Shown here one piece after another: positions 17,829-26,247 of a DNA stretch of 52,948 nucleotides. This DNA comes from Afipia sp. (GTDB lineage Bacteria > Pseudomonadota > Alphaproteobacteria > Rhizobiales > Xanthobacteraceae). The stretch lies in the NCBI GenBank assembly GCA_017474385.1, contig JAFVHU010000005.1, forward strand, positions 1-52,948, given 5' to 3'. How positions within the stretch are numbered: position 1 is the first letter of the stretch; every line of letters begins with the position of its first letter. The notes beneath the pieces are model-generated. The model was not told where the DNA came from and made no database searches. It saw nothing but the letters and a program-made list of their open reading frames with translations. Made by a program: the position numbers and the translations under genes.

Positions 17829-18777
17829 TGTCAGACCCCTGCTGCCATTTACGTCGCTGCATGCCGAACCACGAAATGGTAATGGCCGCGAGCAGGAACG
17901 GAATCATGGCGGTTGCGATCGCCGCTCCCTCGCCCAACCGGCCACTGAGAATGCCGCGCTGATAGCTCAGCGTCGCCATCAGATGCGTGGCATTGACCGG
18001 GCCGCCGCGTGTCAGCGCCCAGATCAACTGGAAATCGGTGAACGTGAACAGCACCGAGAATGTCATGACCACCGCGATGATCGGCGTCAGCAGCGGATAG
18101 GTGATGTAGCGGAAGCGCTGCCAGTTGGTCGCGCCGTCGAGGGTCGCGGCTTCATAGAGCGACGGTGACACCGTCTGCAGGCCCGCGAGCAACGTAATGG
18201 CGACGAACGGCACGCCGCGCCAGATGTTGGCGATGATGACGCTCACACGCGCCCAGGTGGAGTCGCCCAGAAAATTGATGTTCTGGTTGATCAATCCCAT
18301 CTTGGTGAGTGACCAGGAAATGATCGAGAATTGCGAGTCATAGATCCACCAGAATGCGATCGCCGACAAAACGGTGGGCACGATGAACGGAATCAGCACG
18401 GCGGCGCGGATCAGCGCCTTGAACGGCATGCTGCGATTGAGCAACAGCGCGAGATAAAGCCCGAGCGCGAATTTGATGGCGCTTGCGACTGTCGTGTAGA
18501 CGAGCGTGTTGAACACCGACAGCCAGAAGACGCCGTCTTCCCACAGCCACTCATAATTCTCGATACCGATGAACTGTCCGGCGCGGCCGATGCGGACGTC
18601 GGTGAAGCTCATCCAGACGCCGAGGCCAAGTGGGTACGCCAGAAACAGGATCAGAAAGCCTGCCGCGGGCAGCATGAACCAGAGTGCAATCCAGTTGCGA
18701 TTCGTCATGAGGCGCTGCCAGGCCGACAGCGAACTGACATACGGCTTGGTGGAGACGGTTGCTGGAATCGTGGTCAT
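17821..18777 (-). CDS. Sugar ABC transporter permease (MalF/UgpA type)
   Basis: The roughly 318-residue membrane protein has six predicted helices and an EAA loop reading YEAATLDGATNWQRFRYITYP. It is the first permease of the CUT1-type sugar importer. The open frame begins at 18807, but that codon lacks a ribosome site. The ATG at 18777 (MTTIPATVS) has AAGG upstream and is preferred. A palindromic stretch and a separate hairpin lie between this gene and the binding-protein gene before it. Confidence 0.92.
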   Translation of the reverse strand: MTTIPATVSTKPYVSSLSAWQRLMTNRNWIALWFMLPAAGFLILFLAYPLGLGVWMSFTDVRIGRAGQFIGIENYEWLWEDGVFWLSVFNTLVYTTVASAIKFALGLYLALLLNRSMPFKALIRAAVLIPFIVPTVLSAIAFWWIYDSQFSIISWSLTKMGLINQNINFLGDSTWARVSVIIANIWRGVPFVAITLLAGLQTVSPSLYEAATLDGATNWQRFRYITYPLLTPIIAVVMTFSVLFTFTDFQLIWALTRGGPVNATHLMATLSYQRGILSGRLGEGAAIATAMIPFLLAAITISWFGMQRRKWQQGSDND

Positions 18778-18802
18778 GGTTCCGAACCCTTGTCGCGCAT
18801 TT

Positions 18803-18827
18803 CGCAAAAGTGGAAACCAATTTTGCG
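18803..18827. repeat. AAAGTGGGAACCGGTTTT-type repeat, degenerate copy
   Basis: CGCAAAA (18803-18809) and TTTTGCG (18821-18827) flank GTGGAAACCAA, with related flanks out to about 18841 (GCGC...GAATACGCGC). The core and flanks closely resemble the copy at 52235-52283. The repeat sits between the binding protein and permease genes of the sugar operon. Confidence 0.6.
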
Positions 18828-18860
18828 GAGAGAATACGCGCAGATTGTTGATTGATAAAG

Positions 18861-18888
18861 CGCCGGCGCGAAAAATTCCGCGCCGGCG
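18861..18888 (-). terminator. Intercistronic hairpin after the sugar-binding protein gene
   Basis: CGCCGGCGCG (18861-18870) pairs perfectly with CGCGCCGGCG (18879-18888) over an 8-base AT-rich loop, 10 bases after the binding-protein stop. There is no clear T tract, so it is more likely an RNA-stabilising or partly attenuating hairpin that keeps the binding protein in excess over the permeases. Confidence 0.6.
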
Positions 18889-18898
18889 ATGTCAATTA

Positions 18899-20224
18899 TC
18901 AGCGGTAAAGCCGCTTGGCCTGACGTTCGGCGAAGGCGATCGAGCCCTTCGCGTCTTCGCGGCCGGTGCAGTAGTTCGCGAACATATCGACCACAAGGAA
19001 ATCCGCGATCGCCGCCGCGGCGTTCTCTCCGAGCGTGCCGAGACCACCCGGCGTGAGCGTGCGCTTGGCGACGTCACGATACACCGTGTTCTTCGTATCG
19101 GACGTCCAGATCGAGTTGTTGTCGTAGCTGTTGAGGAATGGCGACAGATAACCCGAAGCTGAAGTGAGCCACGGATTGAACTGGTCAGCTTCCATCATAA
19201 ACGCGGTCAGCGCCTTGCACGCCTGCGGGAACTTCGTGAAGTTGAAGGTCAGCATGGTGAACGGCAGATGCAGCTCGGTCGGCTTGGCGGCCGGTCCGAT
19301 CGGCATATAGGCATGGTTCATGTCCTCAGCGATGTTCTTCGCCTCGCGCTTGGCGGTCACGTAGATCGAAATGCCGTTGACGGTGACGTGGAGCTGGCCG
19401 GCGAGGAACGCCTTGTTGTTCGACGAATCGTTCCACGACGCCGTGCCTGGAATGAAGTTTTCGTACAGCGCCTTGACGTATTCCAGCGCCTTCATGGTCT
19501 CAGGCGAGTTGATGATGACCTTGTCGTTCTTGTCGACGAGATAGCCGCCGTGGGTCCACAGCGCCCAATGCAGCCAGGTGTTGGCGTCGCCCGAGGCGTG
19601 GCCGAGCGCCATGCCTGCCGGCGTGCCGTTCTTGTTGAGCGCCTTGCACAGTTCGAGGAAGCCCGCCGTGTCCTTCGGGAACTCCTTGAATCCGGCCTTT
19701 TCCATCGAACTGATGCGATAGTTCATCAGCGCGCCGGTGCAGGCGACCGGGATGCCGATCCACTTGCCGGTCTTGTCTTTGCCATAGGCGTTCGCAGACT
19801 CGGCCCAGCCGCCATACTTCTTGCCGAGATAATCCGCGACGTCCGTGACGTCGACGCACTTGGTCGGCAAAAGATGCGGCAACGAATAAAGCCCCCAGAC
19901 CATGTCGAGGCCCTGCCCGGTGTTGGCCGCGACCGAAGCCTTGGGCTGAAGATCGTCGTAGGATTCATTGGAAACATTGACTTCAACACCGGTGGCCTTG
20001 GTGAAGGCTGCGATGATGTTCATGAAGGCGACGTCTTCGGCCTCCACAAACCGCTTCCAGCGGAGCAGGTTGATCTTGGCGCCGGCTTCCGGCTTCCATT
20101 GCGAGGTCTGTGCCCATGCTTGGGCAAAGCCCATCAACTGATCGACCGATACTGTCGCAGCACCGGCGAGGACGGAGGCGCCGCCCTTCAAAAGCGCGCG
20201 CCGATTTGGTGTGAAATCACTCAT
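18899..20224 (-). CDS. Sugar ABC transporter periplasmic binding protein, Tat-type signal
   Basis: The 441-residue protein is a family 1 extracellular solute-binding protein. The N-terminus NRRALLKGGASVLAGAATV carries a twin-arginine motif followed by a hydrophobic stretch, so export by the Tat pathway is likely. The mature part begins around the AWAQTSQW region. It captures the sugar for the two permeases and UgpC-type ATPase in the same operon. The sugar is not evident from sequence; the linked KDG kinase and aldolase suggest a hexose, hexuronate or hexonate. GGGAGAG lies 7 bases before the ATG. Confidence 0.92.
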   Translation of the reverse strand: MSDFTPNRRALLKGGASVLAGAATVSVDQLMGFAQAWAQTSQWKPEAGAKINLLRWKRFVEAEDVAFMNIIAAFTKATGVEVNVSNESYDDLQPKASVAANTGQGLDMVWGLYSLPHLLPTKCVDVTDVADYLGKKYGGWAESANAYGKDKTGKWIGIPVACTGALMNYRISSMEKAGFKEFPKDTAGFLELCKALNKNGTPAGMALGHASGDANTWLHWALWTHGGYLVDKNDKVIINSPETMKALEYVKALYENFIPGTASWNDSSNNKAFLAGQLHVTVNGISIYVTAKREAKNIAEDMNHAYMPIGPAAKPTELHLPFTMLTFNFTKFPQACKALTAFMMEADQFNPWLTSASGYLSPFLNSYDNNSIWTSDTKNTVYRDVAKRTLTPGGLGTLGENAAAAIADFLVVDMFANYCTGREDAKGSIAFAERQAKRLYR

Positions 20225-20310
20225 AATCCGACTCTCCCTATGTTGCCGGCTCTTGATTGTCTCAGCCGGTCGTTGGCTATGATTTAGCTCGTAGATTCAG
20301 CTTCTATTTT

Positions 20311-20358
20311 GGGCACGATCTTTTCCGAAAACCGGTTCCCGCCTTTCGGGATCATGCC
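20311..20358. repeat. GATC-ended palindromic repeat between ATPase and binding-protein genes
   Basis: GGGCACGATC at one end and GATCATGCC at the other flank an imperfect hairpin, TTTTCCGAAAACCGGTTCCCGCC then TTTCGG (described in two parts). The AACCGGTTCCC core is shared with the copies at 18803 and 52235. The repeat reaches the stop codon of the ATPase gene and may modulate read-through to the binding-protein gene. Confidence 0.6.
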
Positions 20359-21425
20359 TAGTTGATGAGACGTTTTCCGGTCTCCTTGTCGAACACATGC
20401 GCAGCGGATGGAATCGGCCGCAGCCTGACCTTGTCACCCGGCTTCACCGGGCGGCGATCGCGAATGACGGCGATCAGATCCTGCTGGCCGATGCGAGCCA
20501 CGATCTGGGTTTCGGATCCGGTCGGCTCGACCACAATGACGTCGGCTTCGATGCCATCGTCCGCGAATTCCAGATGCTCCGGGCGTATCCCGTAGATCAC
20601 CGGCTTGCCGTCGAGGCCGGTACGTGACGCCGCCAGCGGCAATCTGCTGCCGTTCGCGGTCTCGACGTAGGGCGGATTGTTGCCGACCAGCTTGCCTTCC
20701 AGGAAATTCATCGCTGGCGAGCCGATGAATCCCGCGACAAACCTGTTGTCCGGATGATCGTAGAGCTCGAGCGGCGATCCCATCTGCTCGACGATGCCGT
20801 CGTGCATGACAACGATCTTGTCCGCCATGGTCATTGCCTCGATCTGATCGTGCGTGACATAGACCGTGGTTGTCTTGAGCCGCTGATGCAGCTCCTTGAT
20901 CTCGGTGCGCATTGCGACGCGCAGCTTGGCGTCCAGGTTGGACAACGGCTCGTCGAACAAAAATACCTGGGGATCACGCACAATGGCCCGGCCCATGGCG
21001 ACGCGCTGGCGCTGACCGCCGGACAACTGCCTCGGGTAGCGGTCGAGCAGCGGTGTCAACGCGAGAATGTCGGCAGCACGGTGCACGAGCTTGTCGATCT
21101 CATTCTGCGGCGCATCACGCAGCTTGAGCGAAAAGCCCATGTTCTTGGCGACTGTCATATGCGGATAGAGCGCATAGTTCTGGAACACCATGGCGATGTC
21201 CCGTTCCTTGGGCTGCACGTCGTTGACCACGCGATCGCCGATCGAGATCGTTCCCGAGGTGATATTTTCCAGACCCGCCAGCATCCGCAGCAAGGTCGAC
21301 TTGCCGCAGCCGGAGGGGCCAACCAGAACAACAAACTGTCCGTCCTCGATCGGAACCGACACGCCATGCAGAACTTCAAATCCGCCAAACGATTTTCGCA
21401 CGTCGTGAATATGCACAGACGCCAT
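20358..21425 (-). CDS. ugpC: Sugar ABC transporter ATP-binding protein (UgpC/MsmK/MalK type)
   Basis: This 355-residue ATPase has Walker A GPSGCGKST at residues 36-44, the signature LSGGQ at 134-138, Walker B VFLFDEP at 154-160, and a C-terminal OB-fold/TOBE regulatory domain as in MalK. It is the first gene of the sugar operon, read toward the binding protein, two permeases, DenD-like enzyme, kdgK and eda. GGGAGGAGAG lies just before its ATG. The symbol denotes family; the operon does not prove glycerol-phosphate transport. Confidence 0.92.
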   Translation of the reverse strand: MASVHIHDVRKSFGGFEVLHGVSVPIEDGQFVVLVGPSGCGKSTLLRMLAGLENITSGTISIGDRVVNDVQPKERDIAMVFQNYALYPHMTVAKNMGFSLKLRDAPQNEIDKLVHRAADILALTPLLDRYPRQLSGGQRQRVAMGRAIVRDPQVFLFDEPLSNLDAKLRVAMRTEIKELHQRLKTTTVYVTHDQIEAMTMADKIVVMHDGIVEQMGSPLELYDHPDNRFVAGFIGSPAMNFLEGKLVGNNPPYVETANGSRLPLAASRTGLDGKPVIYGIRPEHLEFADDGIEADVIVVEPTGSETQIVARIGQQDLIAVIRDRRPVKPGDKVRLRPIPSAAHVFDKETGKRLIN

Positions 21426-21685
21426 AAACTCTCCTCCCTGTCGTCCCGGCGTCGTCCGGCGGAAGCCGTCGCTGCTCTGTTTTTCTGAATTTCGATGCTC
21501 GGAAGTTTGCCGAATGTATTCTCTGCGGTTTGCCCGTTCTTGCTATTAGACAGAGGTCTTAGCAGAGATTTTCGGCTTTGTCCCAAAGATCGGATGTTTG
21601 AGCCGCGAGCGTTGCAGATGCTGCTTCAACATGCAAACATTACCGACGCCGACACATCCGTTGTGTGCAGTGCGGGAGAAATCTT
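21426..21685. promoter_or_regulatory. Divergent promoter region of the two sugar operons
   Basis: This 260-base space separates the minus-strand ABC operon from the plus-strand dehydratase operon and must hold promoters in both directions. It is AT-richer than the genes. A perfect short inverted repeat ACACA-TCCGT-TGTGT lies at 21652-21666, just before the dehydratase ribosome site, and is a candidate operator. No regulator gene is adjacent, so the controlling protein must be encoded elsewhere. Confidence 0.45.
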
Positions 21686-23509
21686 GTGAAAAAAAATGAC
21701 GATAACGCCGCAACAAAAAACGGCGGAAAGCGCAAACTCCGGTCCCAGCTCTGGTTCGATAATCCCGATAACCCGGGAATGACGGCCCTCTATCTTGAGC
21801 GGTATCTGAATTACGGGCTGACGCGGCACGAACTGCAATCCGGCAAGCCGATCATCGGCATCGCCCAGACCGGCAACGACCTGTCGCCCTGCAACCGCCA
21901 TCATATTGAGCTCGCGCAGCGCGTGCGCGAGGGCATCCGTGAGGCTGGCGGCATTGCGATGGAGTTTCCGACCCATCCCATTCAGGAGACCGGCAAGCGG
22001 CCGACCGCGGCACTCGACCGCAATCTCGCCTATCTCGGCCTTGTCGAAATCCTGTTCGGTTATCCGCTGGACGGCGTCGTGCTGACCACGGGCTGCGACA
22101 AGACCACACCGGCCTGCATGATGGCGGCGGCGACCGTCAACATTCCCGCCATCGTGCTCTCGGGCGGGCCGATGCTGAACGGCTGGTTCAATGGCGAACG
22201 GACCGGCTCCGGCACAGTGGTCTGGAAATCACGCGAGGAAATGGCAGCCGGCAAGATCGATTATGACGAGTTCATGGACATCGTGGCATCGTCCGCGCCG
22301 TCGGTCGGCCATTGCAACACCATGGGCACCGCCTCAACCATGAATTCGCTGGCGGAAGCGCTCGGGTTCTCTCTGCCCGGCTGCGCAGCGATCCCGGCGC
22401 CTTACCGTGAACGCGGCCAGATCGCTTACGAGACCGGCAAGCGCGCCGTCGAGATGGTGTGGGAGGATCTCAAGCCTTCCGATTTCCTAACCCGGAAAGC
22501 ATTCGAGAACTGCATCGTGGTCAATTTAGCGATCGGCGGCTCGACCAACGCCCCGATCCATATCAACGCGCTGGCTCGCCACATCGGCGTCGATCTGTCC
22601 ATCGAGGATTGGCAGACGATCGGCCACGACGTGCCGCTGCTCGTCAACATGCAGCCTGCCGGCTACTACCTCGGCGAGGAATATCATCGCGCCGGTGGTG
22701 TCCCGTCGGTGGTGCGCGAGCTGATGAAACACAAGCGCATCCACGAGGACGCACTCACTGTCAACGGCAAGACGATGGGCGAGAACTGCAAGACCGCCCC
22801 CGCGCCGGACAGCGACGTGATCCGCACTTACGACAAGCCGCTGGTGAAGGATGCCGGCTTCATCGTCCTGCGCGGCAACCTGTTCGATTCGGCGATCATG
22901 AAGACCAGCGTGATCTCGAAAGAATTCCGTGACCGCTATCTATCCAACCCAAAGGACCCCGAGGCTTTCGAGGGCCGCGCCATCGTCTTCGAAGGACCGG
23001 AGGATTATCACCACCGCATTGACGATCCGTCGCTCGACATCGACGAACACTGCATGCTGTTCGTGCGCGGCGTCGGTCCGATCGGTTATCCCGGCGGCGC
23101 GGAGGTCGTGAACATGCAGCCGCCCGCAGCACTGATCAGGAAGGGCATCACGTCCCTGCCCTGCATCGGCGACGGACGGCAATCCGGCACATCCGGCTCG
23201 CCGTCGATCCTGAATGCCTCGCCGGAAGCTGCCGCCAATGGAGGGCTTGCGATCCTCAAGACCGGCGATCGCGTCCGCATCGACCTTAACAAGGGCGAAG
23301 CGAATATCCTGATCTCGGATGCCGAGGTGAAGAAACGCCACGCCGACCTTATGGCAACGGGTGGCTTTAAATATCCGAAGAACCAGACGCCGTGGCAGGA
23401 GCTTTATCGCGACACCGTCGGCCAGCAGGCCACCGGCGCCTGTCTCGAACTCGCAACCCGCTATCGCAACATCGCCGGCACCATCGGCGTGGCGCGCGAC
23501 AATCACTAA
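21686..23509 (+). CDS. IlvD/Edd family sugar-acid dehydratase (arabinonate/gluconate/fuconate type)
   Basis: The 607-residue protein removes water from a sugar acid to give a 2-keto-3-deoxy acid, using an Fe-S cluster and Mg. The three cluster cysteines are visible: C69 (SPCNRH), C137 (TGCDKTTPA) and C210 ([13 protein letters not shown]). Length and spacing fit the sugar-acid branch better than branched-chain IlvD. The GTG at 21686 is chosen because GGGAG at 21673-21677 is 8 bases away; an upstream GTG at 21665 has no such site. It heads an operon with two SDR enzymes and lies opposite the KDG kinase operon, whose substrate it could produce. Confidence 0.88.
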   Translation: MKKNDDNAATKNGGKRKLRSQLWFDNPDNPGMTALYLERYLNYGLTRHELQSGKPIIGIAQTGNDLSPCNRHHIELAQRVREGIREAGGIAMEFPTHPIQETGKRPTAALDRNLAYLGLVEILFGYPLDGVVLTTGCDKTTPACMMAAATVNIPAIVLSGGPMLNGWFNGERTGSGTVVWKSREEMAAGKIDYDEFMDIVASSAPSVGHCNTMGTASTMNSLAEALGFSLPGCAAIPAPYRERGQIAYETGKRAVEMVWEDLKPSDFLTRKAFENCIVVNLAIGGSTNAPIHINALARHIGVDLSIEDWQTIGHDVPLLVNMQPAGYYLGEEYHRAGGVPSVVRELMKHKRIHEDALTVNGKTMGENCKTAPAPDSDVIRTYDKPLVKDAGFIVLRGNLFDSAIMKTSVISKEFRDRYLSNPKDPEAFEGRAIVFEGPEDYHHRIDDPSLDIDEHCMLFVRGVGPIGYPGGAEVVNMQPPAALIRKGITSLPCIGDGRQSGTSGSPSILNASPEAAANGGLAILKTGDRVRIDLNKGEANILISDAEVKKRHADLMATGGFKYPKNQTPWQELYRDTVGQQATGACLELATRYRNIAGTIGVARDNH

Positions 23510-23524
23510 CGTCAGGGTTTTGAC

Positions 23525-24259
23525 ATGTCTGATCGACTGAAAGGCAAGCGCGCGTTCGTGACGGCGGGCGCAGCAGGCATCGGCCGCGCCTGCGCCCTCG
23601 CCTTCACACGCGAGGGTGCGACCGTGATCGCGACCGATATCGACGATAAGGAACTGGCCGCGCTTGCCAAGGACGGCGTGGCGGAAACGCACAAACTCGA
23701 TGTGCGCGACACGGCGGCGGTCGAGGCGATGGCGAGGAAGGTCGGCAAGGTCGATATCCTGCTCAATGCCGCCGGCTTCGTCCACAACGGCACCGTGCTG
23801 GATTGCCCGGACGCCGACTGGGACTTTTCGTTCGACCTCAACGTCAAGTCGATGCACCGGACGATCCGCGCCTTCCTGCCTCTGATGCTTGAAGGCGGCG
23901 GCGGCTCAATCGTGAACGTCGCCTCGGCCGCCGGCGTGTTCAAGGCTGCGCCGAACCGCTATGTCTACAGCGCCACCAAGGCCGCCGTGGCGGCCCTCAC
24001 CCGCGCCGTGGCGGTCGACTTCATCACCAAGGGCATCCGCTGCAACAGCATCTGCCCAGGGACCATCGAGACTCCCTCGATGCTGGGCCGCGCAGCGGCT
24101 CTCGGCGCAGGCGGACGGGACATGTTCGTCAGCCGCCAGCCGATGGGACGACTCGGCACTGCTGACGAAATAGCTTCGCTTGCGGTTTACCTCGCCAGCG
24201 ATGAAAGCGCCTTCACCACGGGCGTCGCACACATCATCGACGGCGGCTGGACGCTGTAA
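23525..24259 (+). CDS. SDR dehydrogenase, DHRS6/2-keto-3-deoxy-L-fuconate dehydrogenase type
   Basis: The 244-residue protein is a classical SDR with an AGAAGIG cofactor loop at residues 14-20 and catalytic Tyr148 and Lys152 (YSATK). The blocks NAAGFVHNGTVLDC and DWDFSFDLNVKSMHR match the branch containing mammalian DHRS6/BDH2 and bacterial 2-keto-3-deoxy-L-fuconate 4-dehydrogenases. Following a sugar-acid dehydratase by 15 bases, a role in oxidising the dehydratase product at C4 is a reasonable inference. Hydroxybutyrate or hydroxyproline-type substrates are the alternatives for this branch. Confidence 0.85.
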   Translation: MSDRLKGKRAFVTAGAAGIGRACALAFTREGATVIATDIDDKELAALAKDGVAETHKLDVRDTAAVEAMARKVGKVDILLNAAGFVHNGTVLDCPDADWDFSFDLNVKSMHRTIRAFLPLMLEGGGGSIVNVASAAGVFKAAPNRYVYSATKAAVAALTRAVAVDFITKGIRCNSICPGTIETPSMLGRAAALGAGGRDMFVSRQPMGRLGTADEIASLAVYLASDESAFTTGVAHIIDGGWTL

Positions 24260-24265
24260 CTGTTT

Positions 24266-24379
24266 GCCGTCGCCCTTCGAGGCCGCCGCTCCGCGTCGGC
24301 ACCTCAGGGTGACGGAGAAAAAGATGGATACCCGTCATCCTGAGGTGCGAGCGCACTGGCGCGAGCTCGAAGGATGACG
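24266..24379. repeat. Two inverted copies of a CGTCATCCTGAGG-type palindromic unit
   Basis: Unit 1 (24266-24315, GCCGTCGCCCTTCGAGG...CACCTCAGGGTGACGG) and unit 2 (24332-24379, CCGTCATCCTGAGGTGCG...GCTCGAAGGATGACG) are similar when one is reversed, and each can also fold on itself. This paired layout resembles a BIME built from REP-like units. It lies between the two SDR genes of one transcript, so it will be present in the mRNA. Confidence 0.75.
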
Positions 24380-24402
24380 AAACAACAATCGGGAGAAATG
24401 CC

Positions 24403-25149
24403 TTGAACAAGATCGATCTGAGCGGACGGTTCGCCGTCGTCACCGGCGGCGCGCAAGGTTTCGGCCGCGCCATTACCGAACGCTTCGCCGCCTCGGGCGC
24501 CAAGGTTGCGATCTGGGACTTCGACCAGGCGCTGGCGGAGAAGACCGCCAAGGACATCGGCGCTGCAGTGACGGTGTTCAAGGTCGACGTCACCGATCCC
24601 GCCGCCGTTGAAGCGGCGCGCGACGCCACGCTGAAGGCGTTCGGCCGTATCGACATTCTGGTCAACAACGCGGGCATCGCCGGCGTCAACAAGACCGTCG
24701 CCGATCTGTCCTACGACGAATGGCGGCAGGTGATGAAGATCAACCTCGACGGTCCCTTCATCTGCTGCCACGCCATCGTGCCTGTGATGATGAAGCAGAA
24801 CTACGGGCGCATCGTGAACATCGCCTCCATCGCTGGCAAGGAAGGCAATCCGAACGCGTCGCATTATTCGGCCTCGAAGGCCGGCGTGATCGCGCTGACC
24901 AAATCACTCGGCAAGGAATTGGCTGGCACCGACATCGCGGTGAATGCCGTGACCCCTGCCGCGGCCAAGACTGCGATCTTCGACCAGATGACGCAGCAGC
25001 ATATCGACTTCATGCTATCGAAAATTCCGCGCGGACGATTCCTGAAAGTGGAAGAACTGGCGTCGCTGGTGGCGTGGATGGCGTCCGAGGAATGTCTCTA
25101 CACTACCGGCGCCGTGTTTGATATTTCCGGCGGCCGCGCGACATATTGA
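24403..25149 (+). CDS. SDR family sugar or sugar-acid dehydrogenase
   Basis: This 248-residue classical SDR has TGGAQGFG at residues 14-21, NNAG at 88-91, Ser142, Tyr155 and Lys159. It resembles FabG-like sugar dehydrogenases such as those for L-rhamnose, L-fucose or 2-keto-3-deoxy-L-rhamnonate. As third gene of the dehydratase operon it may perform the first oxidation (sugar to lactone) or the C4 oxidation of the deoxy acid. The start codon at 24403 is a TTG (MNKIDLSG) with GGGAG at 24391-24395, 7 bases before it. Confidence 0.85.
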   Translation: MNKIDLSGRFAVVTGGAQGFGRAITERFAASGAKVAIWDFDQALAEKTAKDIGAAVTVFKVDVTDPAAVEAARDATLKAFGRIDILVNNAGIAGVNKTVADLSYDEWRQVMKINLDGPFICCHAIVPVMMKQNYGRIVNIASIAGKEGNPNASHYSASKAGVIALTKSLGKELAGTDIAVNAVTPAAAKTAIFDQMTQQHIDFMLSKIPRGRFLKVEELASLVAWMASEECLYTTGAVFDISGGRATY

Positions 25150-25184
25150 TCTGAATAAGATTCGGCCCAACCCTGCATCCGAAT

Positions 25185-25271
25185 GTCATCACCGGGCTTG
25201 TCCCGGTGATCCCGATTGATTGGGTACTGTGCTTTCCTCATCGGGATGGCCGGGACAAGCCCGGCCATGAC
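25185..25271. repeat. GTCATGGCCGGG-type palindromic repeat, copy 2
   Basis: The stretch begins GTCATCACCGGGCTTGTCCC and ends GGGACAAGCCCGGCCATGAC, with the arms complementary over most of their length around about 40 bases. It lies between the convergent SDR and DUF4399 genes, where a bidirectional terminator would be expected. Confidence 0.8.
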
Positions 25272-25297
25272 AACGTTGGCGAGCACAAAGTCGCCAC

Positions 25298-25723
25298 CTA
25301 CTTGATCGTCACCGTGATCTTCTTCGATACAACCGGCGGATCGAAGGGATAGTGCTTGGCATCGCCCAGCACGAGTTGAAGCGTGTGCTTTCCGGGCGGC
25401 AATTCGATGCGCGCCTCGGTCTGCCCCGCGCCGAAATGAAGATGGGACTTGTCTTGCGGGATCGGCTCCTTGGGATCGAGCGGGTCATTCACATCGATCA
25501 GCAGGTGATGATGCCCGGCATTGGCGAAGTTGTCGCCGGCGTGGGTGACGCCCATATTACGCAAGCCGAATCGGCACCAGAACGCGCCTTTGATCACCGC
25601 ACCATCCTGCGGCCAGACAAAGTAGAGATACGCATCCTTGCCTGCCGGCGTCCCCTGAGCGTGAGCTGACAACGGCAGCAGCGACATCGTCGCTGACAGC
25701 GCGATGATCCTGATGATCTCCAT
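25298..25723 (-). CDS. DUF4399 exported protein
   Basis: The 141-residue product starts with a Sec signal (MEIIRIIALSATMSLLPLSA then HAQG) and continues with the DUF4399 pattern: YLYFVWPQDGAVIKGAFWCRFGLRNMGVTHAG split in the middle, NAGHHHLLID, SHLHFGAGQTEARIELPPG and HTLQLVLGDAKH. The histidine-rich blocks suggest metal binding, but no function is established for this family. An open frame extends to 25894; the ATG at 25723 is chosen because GGAGG lies 5 bases before it and the signal peptide begins there. Confidence 0.85.
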   Translation of the reverse strand: MEIIRIIALSATMSLLPLSAHAQGTPAGKDAYLYFVWPQDGAVIKGAFWCRFGLRNMGVTHAGDNFANAGHHHLLIDVNDPLDPKEPIPQDKSHLHFGAGQTEARIELPPGKHTLQLVLGDAKHYPFDPPVVSKKITVTIK

Positions 25724-25845
25724 GACGCCTCCTAACGGGAGAGAGCAACGCGGAAGCCGTGGGTTGGATAGCGCACGCCAGAGAGTTCCACCTGCGAGAG
25801 CCAGGAGAGGCACAATCGCTGCAACAAGCAAGGCAATCACCGGCC

Positions 25846-26193
25846 TTATGCGGCTCTCCGACATCGCGGACGGGTGGCGAGCGAGCCGCCGCACATCATC
25901 AGAATGGATGTGACCATCGATGTCTTGCGGCCGTACCTATCGGCGATGGTGCCGAAAATATATCCGCCGATCGGCCGCATCAAAAAGCCGATGGCGAACA
26001 CCGCAGCCGTTTGCAGCAGTTGAGTGATCTGGTTGCCCGCAGGAAAGAACGCGTGGGCGAAATAAAGCGCGGTGAACGCATAGGGGTAAAAATCGTACCA
26101 CTCGACGAGATTGCCGGAGGAACTTCCGACGATGGCCCATATCCGGCGGCGGCGATCCGCGTGTTCTTCCGCCGTCATGGTCATGGTGCTCAT
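25846..26193 (-). pseudogene. Truncated MFS transporter (MHS/KgtP family), N-terminal fragment
   Basis: The 115-residue frame begins like a complete metabolite:H+ symporter: [19 protein letters not shown], then [33 protein letters not shown] in pieces, then the family loop [10 protein letters not shown] and [10 protein letters not shown]. It breaks off there into RPRCRRAA and a stop. Full-length relatives have more than 400 residues and twelve helices; only about three remain. The 120 bases that follow do not encode the missing part in any frame I can see, so most of the gene was deleted. It lies just downstream of the second dehydratase, a likely original partner. Confidence 0.8.
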
Positions 26194-26247
26194 CGCTGTC
26201 TCCCCTTCGATGACTGATTCAAACGAAACGGCGCACTTGTCTATGGT

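Noticed and set aside
25724-25894. N-terminal extension of the DUF4399 gene with a second hydrophobic stretch
   Set aside because: A good ribosome site and signal peptide begin at 25723, and the extension runs into the debris of the truncated MFS gene.
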